Source of the DNA: Cyclobacteriaceae bacterium
GTDB taxonomy: Bacteria > Bacteroidota > Bacteroidia > Cytophagales > Cyclobacteriaceae
Direction of reading: 5' to 3'
Assembly: GCA_019638395.1 (NCBI GenBank)
Contig: JAHBTX010000004.1
Coordinates: 432,411-496,410, forward strand
Length of the DNA stretch: 64,000 bases
The translations under genes and the position numbers were made by a program. Below, piece by piece: positions 26,815-35,546 of this stretch. Within the stretch, counting starts at the first letter, position 1; each line of letters begins with the position of its first letter. The notes under the pieces are model-generated. The model was not told the origin of the DNA. It saw only the letters and a program-made list of their open reading frames with translations, and did no database searches.

Positions 26815-26916
26815 GTTGTGAGATAAAGAGGAGCCGGAACTTGTAAACCTAAACACGTATGAAGAGTGCGTTCACTATCCTCAAGAATCCGGTCTCCTCA
26901 ATGTTAGAATTGATCA

Positions 26917-27375
26917 TCAGGGACGTAACTTCAAATCAAGCGGTATCGAAAAGGGATAACGTTCCGGTACGCATGAGCTTACGTTGCAGGTCATGTAGGT
27001 TATGTGACCCTCAACGTCCACTTTTGTTTTTTTTGTTTGCAAGGTGATCAGAAACTCCACTTTGCCCTTGTACCACGTGATCTCCATCTCATAGAGTTTA
27101 TCAAAATAAGTCTGCGCATTGCCTTTCTCCTGAATTGACATTATCTGAAAATCCGCTGATGGCGAAAACACAAACTCGGTAGGTTGAGGTCCGCCTTCTT
27201 CTAAATGCTGCGAGTATAAATGCCAACCAGGACGAACATCAGCGTCCATCAATAGACGAATTTCATGGTCAGAAACCCGTTCTGATTTTATCGACCACAT
27301 CACATTAGACGAGCTTTGTCCAACCACATTTATTGTCACGAATAGGAATGTACCCAGCAGCGCAGGAAAGTTCAT
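26917..27375 (-). CDS. Secreted DsbD N-terminal-domain protein
   Basis: A protein of 152 aa from the ATG at 27373-27375, which gives a clean signal peptide (FPALLGTFLFVTINVVGQ). The long upstream extension of the frame is not credible. The mature part matches the DsbD alpha immunoglobulin-like domain: GWHLYSQHLEEGGPQPTEF, then VEGHITYMTCNVSSCVPERY with the characteristic Cys pair. In full-length DsbD this domain hands electrons to periplasmic partners. Here it stands alone without the membrane and thioredoxin parts. The upstream region overlaps the leader of the divergent ATPase gene. Confidence 0.75.
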   Translation of the reverse strand: MNFPALLGTFLFVTINVVGQSSSNVMWSIKSERVSDHEIRLLMDADVRPGWHLYSQHLEEGGPQPTEFVFSPSADFQIMSIQEKGNAQTYFDKLYEMEITWYKGKVEFLITLQTKKTKVDVEGHITYMTCNVSSCVPERYPFSIPLDLKLRP

Positions 27376-27539
27376 AGATTTTATCGGTTGATGCTGCTTA
27401 GTCGCGCTTCTTAGAAAAAACTCAATGTCCAACCGACTTTTTTTTATAGCCGATATGTAAATAATCCAATTTAAATGAAATGACTTGACATAAAGCTCCA
27501 TACTAAATGTATTATCTTCAAGTATAAACAAGGAAGCAA

Positions 27540-29453
27540 ATGTCAAATACAGGATTGGTGATTTCAGCACTAAACGGGTTTTCGGGGATCTCACTACGAA
27601 ACGGTAGTCCTCTCATTTTTCGTCCGGGAATCAATTTAATGGTGGGCCGTAATGGCTGTGGTAAATCAAACTTGATGCAACTGATTCATCTGGCAACCAC
27701 GGGAAGGGGAGAGGTGAAAGATCTGGTTGAAGTGCAATTACTGGTAAAGCAAATTGAAAAGTGCATGGCCCCCACGCACCAAAGTATTGAAGAATGTTTT
27801 GGTGAATTGTCAATAGCAGAATTTACTTACAAAGGGACAGCCAGTAGTGTCTCCGTGGGACTCAAAAATGTTCCGGATCGGAATGTGGTTCGCAACCTGA
27901 TGGCTAACCCTATCGGTTTCAGGAGTAGTCTTTCCACAAACATCAACTTATTGGAGCCAGCGAAGGTGCAATTTGTCACAGCCGGGATAAGTGGCCATAA
28001 ACTGGAACTAACCTCCTATGTGCTCAATAATAGTTTCATTAACCGTGAGATGAACAATAAATATCACGCGGCCCTCACCGGACCCGCAGAAGTTGTATCC
28101 ACATTTATTAGAGCACGATTGATAGAGTTTTTTACCTCAGATGAATTCAATGCTGAGCTCCAGAGATTTCGCAACGCTATCAATGATCGTTTTTCTAAAT
28201 TTCTGAACACTACGCGCAAAGAAATTAAAATTGAATTTTCTGTGCAGGATTCAGGACGTGTCGCGGTTGTGTTGATGGACAACGGCAACCATATCGAAAC
28301 AAAGGACCTCAGTACCGGGGAATTGTTGTTGTTGGATTTGATATTTTCGCTTCGCCAGGTGTCGGAAGAAAACTCAGACATACTGTGTCTGGATGAACCT
28401 GACATTCACATGCACGAGGATATGATTCAGGTTCTCGTTGATGAGCTACACGAATTATCCAAAACCGTACCCGAATGTGTGATGATTATAGCCAGTCATT
28501 CCACTGCCTTCATTGAACGGTTGGCCAAACTGGGTGCAGATACAGTAAATATCATTTCATTCGATAAAGATCGAGGCGTTAGTAATTCAGTAAAAGACCT
28601 GGAACTGATTAATGCACTTCAACGCAACGGGGTGAGTTTTTCTCCGTTGATGCTGACCCGCAGACTCAATATTTTTATTGAAAATAGGTTTAAGCCAAAC
28701 GATGATAATAAAGATTTACTGTTGCAATTCTTTGATCAAGATCAGCAACCCAACATCATTCCAATTGGCTTTAGCGGTAACGTGGCTGATAGCGATACCT
28801 TCGCGTCAATTTTTGAATCTTTGCTGAACGTGTCAGACATTCCTTCTGTTGGAATTCAGGACGGTGATCGTTGGTTCAAAAATTATTTAGTGGGCTATCT
28901 ATCTGGTAAACTGTCTCTCGATGAATTCGTGCAGACTCTTTTGGCTCAACAAGGAGGTTACATTCATGATGCTGAAAACTCAAAGTCACTCTACTTTAAT
29001 TTTTGGGAAATTGAAAACCTGCGCTTCATGCCGGAAATGCTTTCATGCTGGACGCAAGGCGGAGTTGCACTGACCGCTGCACGTTACCGTGGATTGTTGG
29101 AAGAAAATATTACTGCCATCCATACCGCATACGTCCGAACATTCGCTAAATCCATTACATCACTCCGGATACCGGACGGAAAGAAAAATATGAAGGTCAT
29201 CAGAGAATTCTTGAATGACAAAACAACCGCCATGCATCAACTCATGCTGGATGATAGCACCATCGACAAAAGAATGGATGACTTGATCAGTCATCTGCTG
29301 GAGCCTAATCTTCAACACTGGCTGCCCGGAAAAGAAATTATGCAGATACTCAAAGGAAGCTCATACCAGTTTAATTTGGACGGCATGGATTGCCGGAAGA
29401 CAACACTTGCAAAAAGTGTCACACAAATACCGGGGCTTTCCAAATATGTTTAG
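27540..29453 (+). CDS. SMC/OLD-like AAA ATPase with DUF4435/TOPRIM-like C-terminus
   Basis: A protein of 637 aa. Walker A is GRNGCGKS (36-43). The ABC signature-like DLSTGELLLLDLIFSL lies near 255-270. Walker B is CLDEPDIHMHED (about 282-293), and the switch His is in IIASHSTAFIERL. The second half begins IFIENRFKPNDD and continues VGIQDGDRW and FWEIENLRFMPE. The acidic positions E, D-x-D and IEN recall the TOPRIM-like DUF4435/OLD nuclease fold. Such ATPase-nuclease proteins act in phage defence. It is convergent with the 347-aa unknown gene, with 46 nt between stops. Confidence 0.75.
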   Translation: MSNTGLVISALNGFSGISLRNGSPLIFRPGINLMVGRNGCGKSNLMQLIHLATTGRGEVKDLVEVQLLVKQIEKCMAPTHQSIEECFGELSIAEFTYKGTASSVSVGLKNVPDRNVVRNLMANPIGFRSSLSTNINLLEPAKVQFVTAGISGHKLELTSYVLNNSFINREMNNKYHAALTGPAEVVSTFIRARLIEFFTSDEFNAELQRFRNAINDRFSKFLNTTRKEIKIEFSVQDSGRVAVVLMDNGNHIETKDLSTGELLLLDLIFSLRQVSEENSDILCLDEPDIHMHEDMIQVLVDELHELSKTVPECVMIIASHSTAFIERLAKLGADTVNIISFDKDRGVSNSVKDLELINALQRNGVSFSPLMLTRRLNIFIENRFKPNDDNKDLLLQFFDQDQQPNIIPIGFSGNVADSDTFASIFESLLNVSDIPSVGIQDGDRWFKNYLVGYLSGKLSLDEFVQTLLAQQGGYIHDAENSKSLYFNFWEIENLRFMPEMLSCWTQGGVALTAARYRGLLEENITAIHTAYVRTFAKSITSLRIPDGKKNMKVIREFLNDKTTAMHQLMLDDSTIDKRMDDLISHLLEPNLQHWLPGKEIMQILKGSSYQFNLDGMDCRKTTLAKSVTQIPGLSKYV

Positions 29454-29499
29454 GATGAAACTGAGTTGATCAATGGACGTAATTTAAAGGCTGAATCGC

Positions 29500-30543
29500 C
29501 TACTGTGATCCAAAACTTAACCAAGCCGAGTCACGCGCCCAACGACTTGCCAGTCTATCCATCCCGATTTGTACCAGTGTCAACCCCATTCCAATTAAAG
29601 GTCCTGGTACCAATGACATCGGAATGGATGCGTACGTCATCACTTGACCGAAGACTTTCAGTTTTCCTTGTGCGCTTGACTTAAACCTGAATCTGGCTAA
29701 TTCTTTTCGGAGCTTTTGTTCTTCTGCCAGGTCAAGTTTGGTCAAGCGCGTCATCCAATCTTTGAATATCTTCCGAAATTCATTTACCTGAGGATCATTT
29801 TTTAACTTCATCAATTCAATTAAAGAAGCGGGCATCGGAAAATGAATTTTACCAGTCGCAAGTTCATCTACAATAATTTGATATACACGTGATGTTCGAT
29901 CCAACTGATCTGCATGGTTAACCTCCTGCACATCATTTTGCTCTATCCTGAAATGTCCCACATCTGATGGTGATGATAACTTTTCCAGTTCAACGGCACG
30001 TAGTTCATTGACCCTAGTGAAAATCAGCAACTCAAGTTCCGGGTTCCACGGTGTTTCATTACCCGTAACCTTCTGGTTGAATCGCATAGACTTGATCATT
30101 GCAAATTGTTCAAGCGTTAAAATTCCTTTTTTTGCAAGTTCCATGGCAATGATCTCATCGTACTGTTCAATAAAATCTTTTTCAAGCATCCAAAGATCAT
30201 CCAGAAGTCGCGCAGTTGACCATCGTTTTGTTCGTTCCGGATCAATAGGATTTGTAAATGTGATGAGACCAAGTGCCTGAAGGGGAGCAAGCCTCATCAT
30301 CGCAGGTTCTTGTGCCAATGCGGGATGTCCATCTTCTTCGTCCTGGATAATTTTATTTGTCGGGTAGAGCAGGAGCAATTGCATCACTTGTTCTCTCAAC
30401 ACTTGATCCGCCCCAATTTTATGTGTGATGGTTTCGTGAAAGGCATACCGGTTTTCAAAATTGAAGGTAATTACCTTTTCGTGAACGGCCTGACAAATCA
30501 ACGCACTTCTAAACGGGTCAAGTAAAATAAGATTTTCATTCAT
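29500..30543 (-). CDS. Unknown 347-aa protein beside defence genes
   Basis: I do not recognise this protein. It begins MNENLILLDPFRSALIC and is mostly helical and charged. Near the C-terminus lies a Gly/Pro/Met-rich hydrophobic stretch (QVMTYASIPMSLVPGPLIGMGL) that could be one or two membrane-inserting helices. No catalytic motif is visible. It is divergent from the protease-nuclease gene and convergent with the ATPase gene, so it sits in the middle of a probable conflict module. The hydrophobic tail after a soluble domain would fit a membrane-acting effector, but this is speculation. Confidence 0.65.
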   Translation of the reverse strand: MNENLILLDPFRSALICQAVHEKVITFNFENRYAFHETITHKIGADQVLREQVMQLLLLYPTNKIIQDEEDGHPALAQEPAMMRLAPLQALGLITFTNPIDPERTKRWSTARLLDDLWMLEKDFIEQYDEIIAMELAKKGILTLEQFAMIKSMRFNQKVTGNETPWNPELELLIFTRVNELRAVELEKLSSPSDVGHFRIEQNDVQEVNHADQLDRTSRVYQIIVDELATGKIHFPMPASLIELMKLKNDPQVNEFRKIFKDWMTRLTKLDLAEEQKLRKELARFRFKSSAQGKLKVFGQVMTYASIPMSLVPGPLIGMGLTLVQIGMDRLASRWARDSAWLSFGSQ

Positions 30544-30856
30544 TAGTATATAAGGAGTAGGGTTGCGGTAAACAAGATAAGATTCCCAAATCTATCGCAC
30601 AACCCAAAAACCCATAACATGGATTATCTCATTTCTTTCGCAGCATTTATTTTTAAATTCTTTTTAAATGTGTGTCTTCACCAGACGGGAAGTTGAAGCG
30701 TAGGTTTCTGATACCCCTTAACACAAAATAAATATTCCATTTTTCAAGTTGCGAAATCAGCAATTCTCTTATCTTGTTTTCATAAACCAATTCATACTCC
30801 TGACGCAGGAGCATAAATGTGGTTTGCCTTCATTTTCCCCATCAACCCCACTACGT
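30544..30856. promoter_or_regulatory. Divergent control region between the 347-aa gene and the protease-nuclease gene
   Basis: These 313 bases have no credible gene. They are AT-rich in the middle and must hold promoters for both outward genes. A frame starting from TTG at 30749 runs through the right part into the protease gene. I reject it as the start because an ATG with a sensible basic N-terminus occurs at 30857. No clear operator palindrome was found. Confidence 0.4.
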
Positions 30857-33061
30857 ATGGATAAAAAGTCAAGACGTCAGGACCTCCGTGAACTTCGTCT
30901 TCAGTTAGAAAGCAAAGCTGCTGATCGCTGGAACAAACGGCAGGAATTCAGGAAAGACCCAACAGCCTACCTGCAAAAAAATGTTCTCGAACGAATGAAG
31001 ATGGAACAACGATATGCCAACTACAATCAGCGCGAACTCAAAATGGCTCCCGTCGTGTTAACAACATCGTTGGAGTCCGCCCGAACGTTTGAACGTAAAA
31101 TCGGAGATACCTTAGATCTCAGTCGAAGGCCAACCTCAGCAGCTGCTTATAAGTTTGGCAGACCGGTCGGAAGAATTTTTCAAGTTCCTGATCCCGGTGT
31201 GGAGATTGACGCCTTCGGAACCGGATTTTTAATCGCTCCCAATCTGCTACTGACCAATCAACACGTTTTCCCTTCAGTTCAGCATGCTTCCGGTTGCGCA
31301 GTCAACTTCGGTTATGAATATGATGAGTTCAATAAACTTCAGATGGGGACAAAGTTTATACTTTCGCCTGATAAATTTTTTCTTTGTTGTGAACCCCTTG
31401 ACTTTGCTATTGTTTATGTGGAATCCATGGATGATCGCAATAGCACCAACTTATCTGACCTCGGGTTTATTCCGCTCATCGCAACTGCCGGAAAAGTAGT
31501 GCTAAACGATCCCTTAAACATCGTACAATATCCACTCGGTAAGTTCAAGCAATACTCCACCATTAACAACCTGGTCAAGGATATCCTCGAAGCAGAGGGG
31601 TTCATCCAATACACCACCGATACACTGGAATCTTCCTCCGGTTCCCCCGCAGCCAACAAACATTGGGAAGTGGCCGCAGTACATCATAGCGGTATCGCCA
31701 TGACCGTGGACGGAAAAGTTTGGAGTAAATTCAATAGACCGTGGGATCTCTCCATGTCAGATGAAGATAAAATCTACATCGCTAATGAAGGAGTCAGCAT
31801 CAGCCGCATTGTGCAATACCTGGAACAAGTGCAACTAAATTCTCCCGCAGAGCAAGCCCTGTTGAACACAGTGCTCACCAACAGCGTGGATAAAGTACTT
31901 GAAAATTCCCCGGTGATATCAGTCACCGAATCTGGCACAGCTAAAATCCCAACTTCGTTATCACCCATTCCCTTACCTGAATCCGCTATGAACAACTCCA
32001 AAAGCCAAAACGTTTTCAATTTCTACAATACCGCACACGTACAGATTATTACCTCAACAGATTCCAACGCGGCTAGTATTCACGCATCGGTAACTCCGCA
32101 GCCAACCCAACCAAAAGGTTCGGCCGCGCAGGAAAAAAAGCTTCGGTTTGATGAAGTGTATAGCAACCGCAGGTCAAAAGGATATAAGCCCAACTTCCTC
32201 GGTATAAAAATTCCAACTCCGGAAGTTGCAAACAGTCGCCTGAAAGAAATCTATTGTAAACCAGAAGGCGTACCATTGATTCTGAAGTATTACCATTTTT
32301 CACTCGTGATGAATGCAACCTTCAGACTCCAGATGTGGAGTGCTGTCAATGTGGACTATGACCCCGCGCTTAAAACATCGCGCGATCGGAAAGAATTTGG
32401 AAATGAAGCCAACTCATGGCGCCTTGACCCGCGCATCCCGGAAGAAATACAAATCACAGACAGTGAATTCTACAAACCCGCCACACAGGTGGATCGCGGC
32501 CACATGGTACGCAGAGATGATAGCTGTTACGGGCAGACTGAACTGGAAATAGAATATGCCAATTCAGATACCTTTCATTGGACAAACTGTACACCACAAC
32601 ACGAAGGCTTCAATCAATCCAGACAATATGGAGTTTGGGGGATGTTGGAAAACGCCATTAAAGAAGGACTCTCCTCAGAGGATACCAAAGCATCCATTTT
32701 TGTCGGACCCGTGTTGATCGCGGATGAAGATCGTATTTATAAAGATATTTATTACCCGGTAAAATTCTGGAAAGTGGTGGCCGCACTTGATGATAAAGGT
32801 GAATTGCGGGCTTACGGGTTTATGCTTGATCAGACTAAGATTGTAGATAGACGGGGACTGGAAGCCAAGTTTGATTTCACCAAGTTCAAAGCACAACAAA
32901 TGTCGCTAGCCAGGATTGAGAAAGAAGCACAGATCGTTTTTCCCAAAGTACTCAAGGACGCAGATGTGCTGACGCGCAACGGTCGCGGTGAAGAGGTGAT
33001 TGAACTGGAGAGCAAAGACAACGTAGTCATCAACGTGAAGAAAAGTAAAAAAGAATCTTGA
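30857..33061 (+). CDS. Trypsin-like protease fused to DNA/RNA non-specific endonuclease
   Basis: A protein of 734 aa from the ATG at 30857. It has a basic helical leader (1-90), then a trypsin-fold protease: GTGFLIAPNLLLTNQHVF (His136), EPLDFAIVYV (Asp182) and TLESSSGSPAAN (Ser263). After a low-complexity linker (about 350-430) comes a NUC/EndoG-type beta-beta-alpha-metal nuclease: VDRGHMVRRDD (His549), HWTNCTPQHEGFNQSRQYG (metal Asn577, Asn586) and a following WGMLE. No signal peptide is seen, so it is probably cytoplasmic. The order suggests a zymogen-like effector in which the protease part could sense or release the nuclease. The next gene begins within 15 nt. Confidence 0.88.
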   Translation: MDKKSRRQDLRELRLQLESKAADRWNKRQEFRKDPTAYLQKNVLERMKMEQRYANYNQRELKMAPVVLTTSLESARTFERKIGDTLDLSRRPTSAAAYKFGRPVGRIFQVPDPGVEIDAFGTGFLIAPNLLLTNQHVFPSVQHASGCAVNFGYEYDEFNKLQMGTKFILSPDKFFLCCEPLDFAIVYVESMDDRNSTNLSDLGFIPLIATAGKVVLNDPLNIVQYPLGKFKQYSTINNLVKDILEAEGFIQYTTDTLESSSGSPAANKHWEVAAVHHSGIAMTVDGKVWSKFNRPWDLSMSDEDKIYIANEGVSISRIVQYLEQVQLNSPAEQALLNTVLTNSVDKVLENSPVISVTESGTAKIPTSLSPIPLPESAMNNSKSQNVFNFYNTAHVQIITSTDSNAASIHASVTPQPTQPKGSAAQEKKLRFDEVYSNRRSKGYKPNFLGIKIPTPEVANSRLKEIYCKPEGVPLILKYYHFSLVMNATFRLQMWSAVNVDYDPALKTSRDRKEFGNEANSWRLDPRIPEEIQITDSEFYKPATQVDRGHMVRRDDSCYGQTELEIEYANSDTFHWTNCTPQHEGFNQSRQYGVWGMLENAIKEGLSSEDTKASIFVGPVLIADEDRIYKDIYYPVKFWKVVAALDDKGELRAYGFMLDQTKIVDRRGLEAKFDFTKFKAQQMSLARIEKEAQIVFPKVLKDADVLTRNGRGEEVIELESKDNVVINVKKSKKES

Positions 33062-33075
33062 AAGCTACACTTACC

Positions 33076-34176
33076 ATGAGACGTAACATAGTAATTTTCT
33101 TTTTAGGATTAAGTTTGAGTTGTCACGGCCAGCAATCAGATAAGTCGTTTGGCATTCAAAACTATTCACAGATTAAGGCCCTGGATTCTGTTCATCAGAA
33201 TATGATGGCATACCTCCCTTCATACTCGCGAAAATTTTACGAGTTTCACATCCCCTCGGTTATTAATGGTGCCAACATTGACCCCAGCCCCGTGTCTGGC
33301 TTCAACGCAAACTTTACAGAAAGCAAACTCACGGCTAAAGTAGGATTCCCCATGTTAAAGAAAAAAATTAATGATCTGGTGAATACGTTTTACCTGAGCG
33401 TGAGCGCTAAAGCAGCAAATGGCGTAGCAACCGTTTGGAAAACCACAGGCACACCTGCCGAGATTACCTATGCCGGTGGCTATACCAGAATTGTGGATCA
33501 CCGGTATTACACACTCACAACTTCTGGTGATAAGACCACGGAAGTGGTGCAATGGATCACGCTAAGCGGCTCATGGGCTACCAATAACTATAACCTCTTT
33601 GATGCCGCTGCACCTTTTGACAACATCAAATCAACAATCACCACCAATAGTTACAACGTGTTTGTTTCGTTCAATCGGTACTTTCATTCTGAAATTATGC
33701 CTTTCAAATTAATGAACGTCATCGTGTCGGTGGGCGGAGGATATGCCCGTACCAATAACTATAGTTCTTTGAAAAAGCGTAATTATGAATTTGGCACCAC
33801 CATACCCGGCCCCGGTGGTTTGTACAAATCGGTGAATGAAACCGTAGCCGGTGCCATTGGTGATTTTAGAAACTATGAAGGGCTAACTTACTACGTGGAA
33901 GTTTTCAAAGCCATTGTCAAAAGTGATTATTGGGGATCTATCTACTGGGGCGGTCGGCTGACACATTATGGCGTGGGTAACAAAGAGTATATCATCAATG
34001 GTGTCACCGGTCCCTATTTCAGTTTAAAAGCGGGAGACAAAGATCAGCGCAAGGATGCCTTGAGTTTTTCGGTGACCGCACAGTATCTCCAACTCAATGC
34101 GTTTGGTGAAAAAGATTATCTGGATGATAACTTTTCTATTGTGGTTCAGACCGCGGTGCCTATTCGGATTAATTAG
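33076..34176 (+). CDS. Secreted beta-barrel-like protein, partner of the protease-nuclease
   Basis: A protein of 366 aa from the ATG at 33076; a TTG at 33058 overlapping the upstream stop is possible. The signal peptide (NIVIFFLGLSLSCHGQ) also resembles a lipobox around its Cys. The mature part alternates polar and aromatic residues in beta strands (YYTLTTSGDKTTEVVQWITLSG, SIYWGGRLTHYGVGN) and ends with a strand terminating in RIN. This suggests an outer-membrane barrel or barrel-like protein. It is not recognised further. The spacing to the protease-nuclease gene implies one operon, yet one product looks cytoplasmic and the other exported. Confidence 0.65.
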   Translation: MRRNIVIFFLGLSLSCHGQQSDKSFGIQNYSQIKALDSVHQNMMAYLPSYSRKFYEFHIPSVINGANIDPSPVSGFNANFTESKLTAKVGFPMLKKKINDLVNTFYLSVSAKAANGVATVWKTTGTPAEITYAGGYTRIVDHRYYTLTTSGDKTTEVVQWITLSGSWATNNYNLFDAAAPFDNIKSTITTNSYNVFVSFNRYFHSEIMPFKLMNVIVSVGGGYARTNNYSSLKKRNYEFGTTIPGPGGLYKSVNETVAGAIGDFRNYEGLTYYVEVFKAIVKSDYWGSIYWGGRLTHYGVGNKEYIINGVTGPYFSLKAGDKDQRKDALSFSVTAQYLQLNAFGEKDYLDDNFSIVVQTAVPIRIN

Positions 34177-34295
34177 AACTGAAGAAGTACGCGTGAGTTT
34201 TTCAGAATGTGTCCCGGGTCTGTGCCCTCTTATTTTTTAAGGTGTTGGCCATTCCTTGATGATGGCAACAACAGCGTTCCGGTAAATGTAAAATT

Positions 34296-34928
34296 ATGAT
34301 TGTAGATACCATGAATGCGCTTGAGATCCGGAAGGCATACCTGAAAGACCTTGAGCAGCTTCGCCCTATCATTCAAAGACGAATTCAGTATTTGACCAGA
34401 TCGTTTCTTAAAAGTGGAAAGCAATTTTTTCAGAAGCCAAGCCTTTATACTATAAATCAGAATCACTATATAATCAACTATATCCTTAACAAGTCTGTTG
34501 GCGCATTCTCCGTTCATTGGCACTACATAACCAATTCCAAACAACCTTATTTTCTGGCCAGCATGTCCACTCATAACCAGGAGCATTACTACATTAAGGT
34601 TGATGCTCATGCTATACTGCGGTATATCAAGCGGACACCAGATTATTTACCTACTGACAAAGAGGCGTTTGCCAAAGAAGCTATAAACATTACCAGTGAG
34701 TTAGCTTTCCCGGTTCCGGTCGAAGCCAACTATATTAGCCCCGAAGGTCTATGGCCGCTGGAGCATCAGGAGATTGTCAATGGATTCCTACATGTTAAGA
34801 CTTTCATTCATAAAAGTATGCTCAACAACCGACAGCGGGAAATCTACAAACGGGGACTGTTGGGTATTTCACCGGATGCAATACCACTCTATTTGCAGAG
34901 TCTGGAAGAATTTGGGGTGGTTCGCTGA
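34296..34928 (+). CDS. Hypothetical protein, 210 aa
   Basis: Not recognised. It is a mixed alpha/beta soluble protein with a conspicuous central segment (HNQEHYYIKVDAHAILRYIKR) that places His, Lys, Asp, His and Arg close together. A basic C-terminal helical region follows (NNRQREIYKRGLL). An ATG at 34311 would shorten it by five residues. It lies 119 nt after the barrel-like protein gene on the same strand and may belong to that unit. It could be an RNA- or DNA-acting enzyme, but no known motif is present. Confidence 0.6.
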   Translation: MIVDTMNALEIRKAYLKDLEQLRPIIQRRIQYLTRSFLKSGKQFFQKPSLYTINQNHYIINYILNKSVGAFSVHWHYITNSKQPYFLASMSTHNQEHYYIKVDAHAILRYIKRTPDYLPTDKEAFAKEAINITSELAFPVPVEANYISPEGLWPLEHQEIVNGFLHVKTFIHKSMLNNRQREIYKRGLLGISPDAIPLYLQSLEEFGVVR

Positions 34929-35195
34929 ATCACATTACCAATCACCAACGGGGATTACATATGACTTCAATCGAAAAGGGAGAGTTATATCGAATCATAA
35001 ATGAGATATAAATGTGTTTTCTGAATTGCTGACCTTTATTAATCCGTGATAAAAGAAGTTTATTCAACTTAGTTGTTAGAAAAATCTCCCTAACCTTCTA
35101 AGCTGCTTTTATTTAATGTTATTATTTCCTCCTCGGGTAGGGAACAAATAAACTCTCGAAATTGTGATTCATGATATTCATGATTTGAGTTGTAT

Positions 35196-35480
35196 TTACT
35201 TCTCATCTATCAATTCCTCAAATTTTGCTAATAATGCAAATAAATCAGTTTTTTCTTTTAACGAGCAAATTGAATTGTTAATCGACTCTTTAATCAATAT
35301 TATTAATTCGTGAATAGCGGTCGGGAAACTGGTTAGGCTTTCAATCTGTGCCTGCTGCACAGGGTTTGGACTTCCAATACTCAATGTCTCAATCAAATTC
35401 ATCAATTTGATTTTTACTGATTCATGAGGGCATTCCTCATTACGAAGAAGAAATAAGATTTCTTGCAGAAGTATTTCCAT
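35196..35480 (-). CDS. Small helical protein at the end of the AIPR operon
   Basis: A protein of 94 aa from the ATG at 35478-35480; a GTG at 35507 would add 9 residues. It is all-helical and Leu/Ile/Glu-rich (EILLQEILFLLRNEECPHESV, LIILIKESINNSICSLKEK) with no known motif. It lies 66 nt downstream of the AIPR gene on the same strand, so it is the last gene of a four-gene unit. It could be an antitoxin-like or assembly subunit, judged by size and place only. Confidence 0.6.
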   Translation of the reverse strand: MEILLQEILFLLRNEECPHESVKIKLMNLIETLSIGSPNPVQQAQIESLTSFPTAIHELIILIKESINNSICSLKEKTDLFALLAKFEELIDEK

Positions 35481-35546
35481 AAAATAGTTATTTAATTGGT
35501 ATGCCACTCAATACGAAACCCGATCAATGGCTGTTGAATTAAGCTA

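Noticed and set aside
27376-27594. A 73-residue N-terminal extension of the DsbD-like protein
   Set aside because: It overlaps the start of the divergent ATPase gene, and the inner ATG begins a clear signal peptide.
30749-30856. A 36-residue N-terminal extension of the protease-nuclease from a TTG
   Set aside because: The segment is not a convincing signal peptide and the ATG at 30857 starts a typical basic helical leader.
34929-35195. A gene in the 267-nt gap between the 210-aa protein and the AIPR operon
   Set aside because: No frame with a plausible start, length and composition was found; the region is AT-rich and without a strong palindrome.
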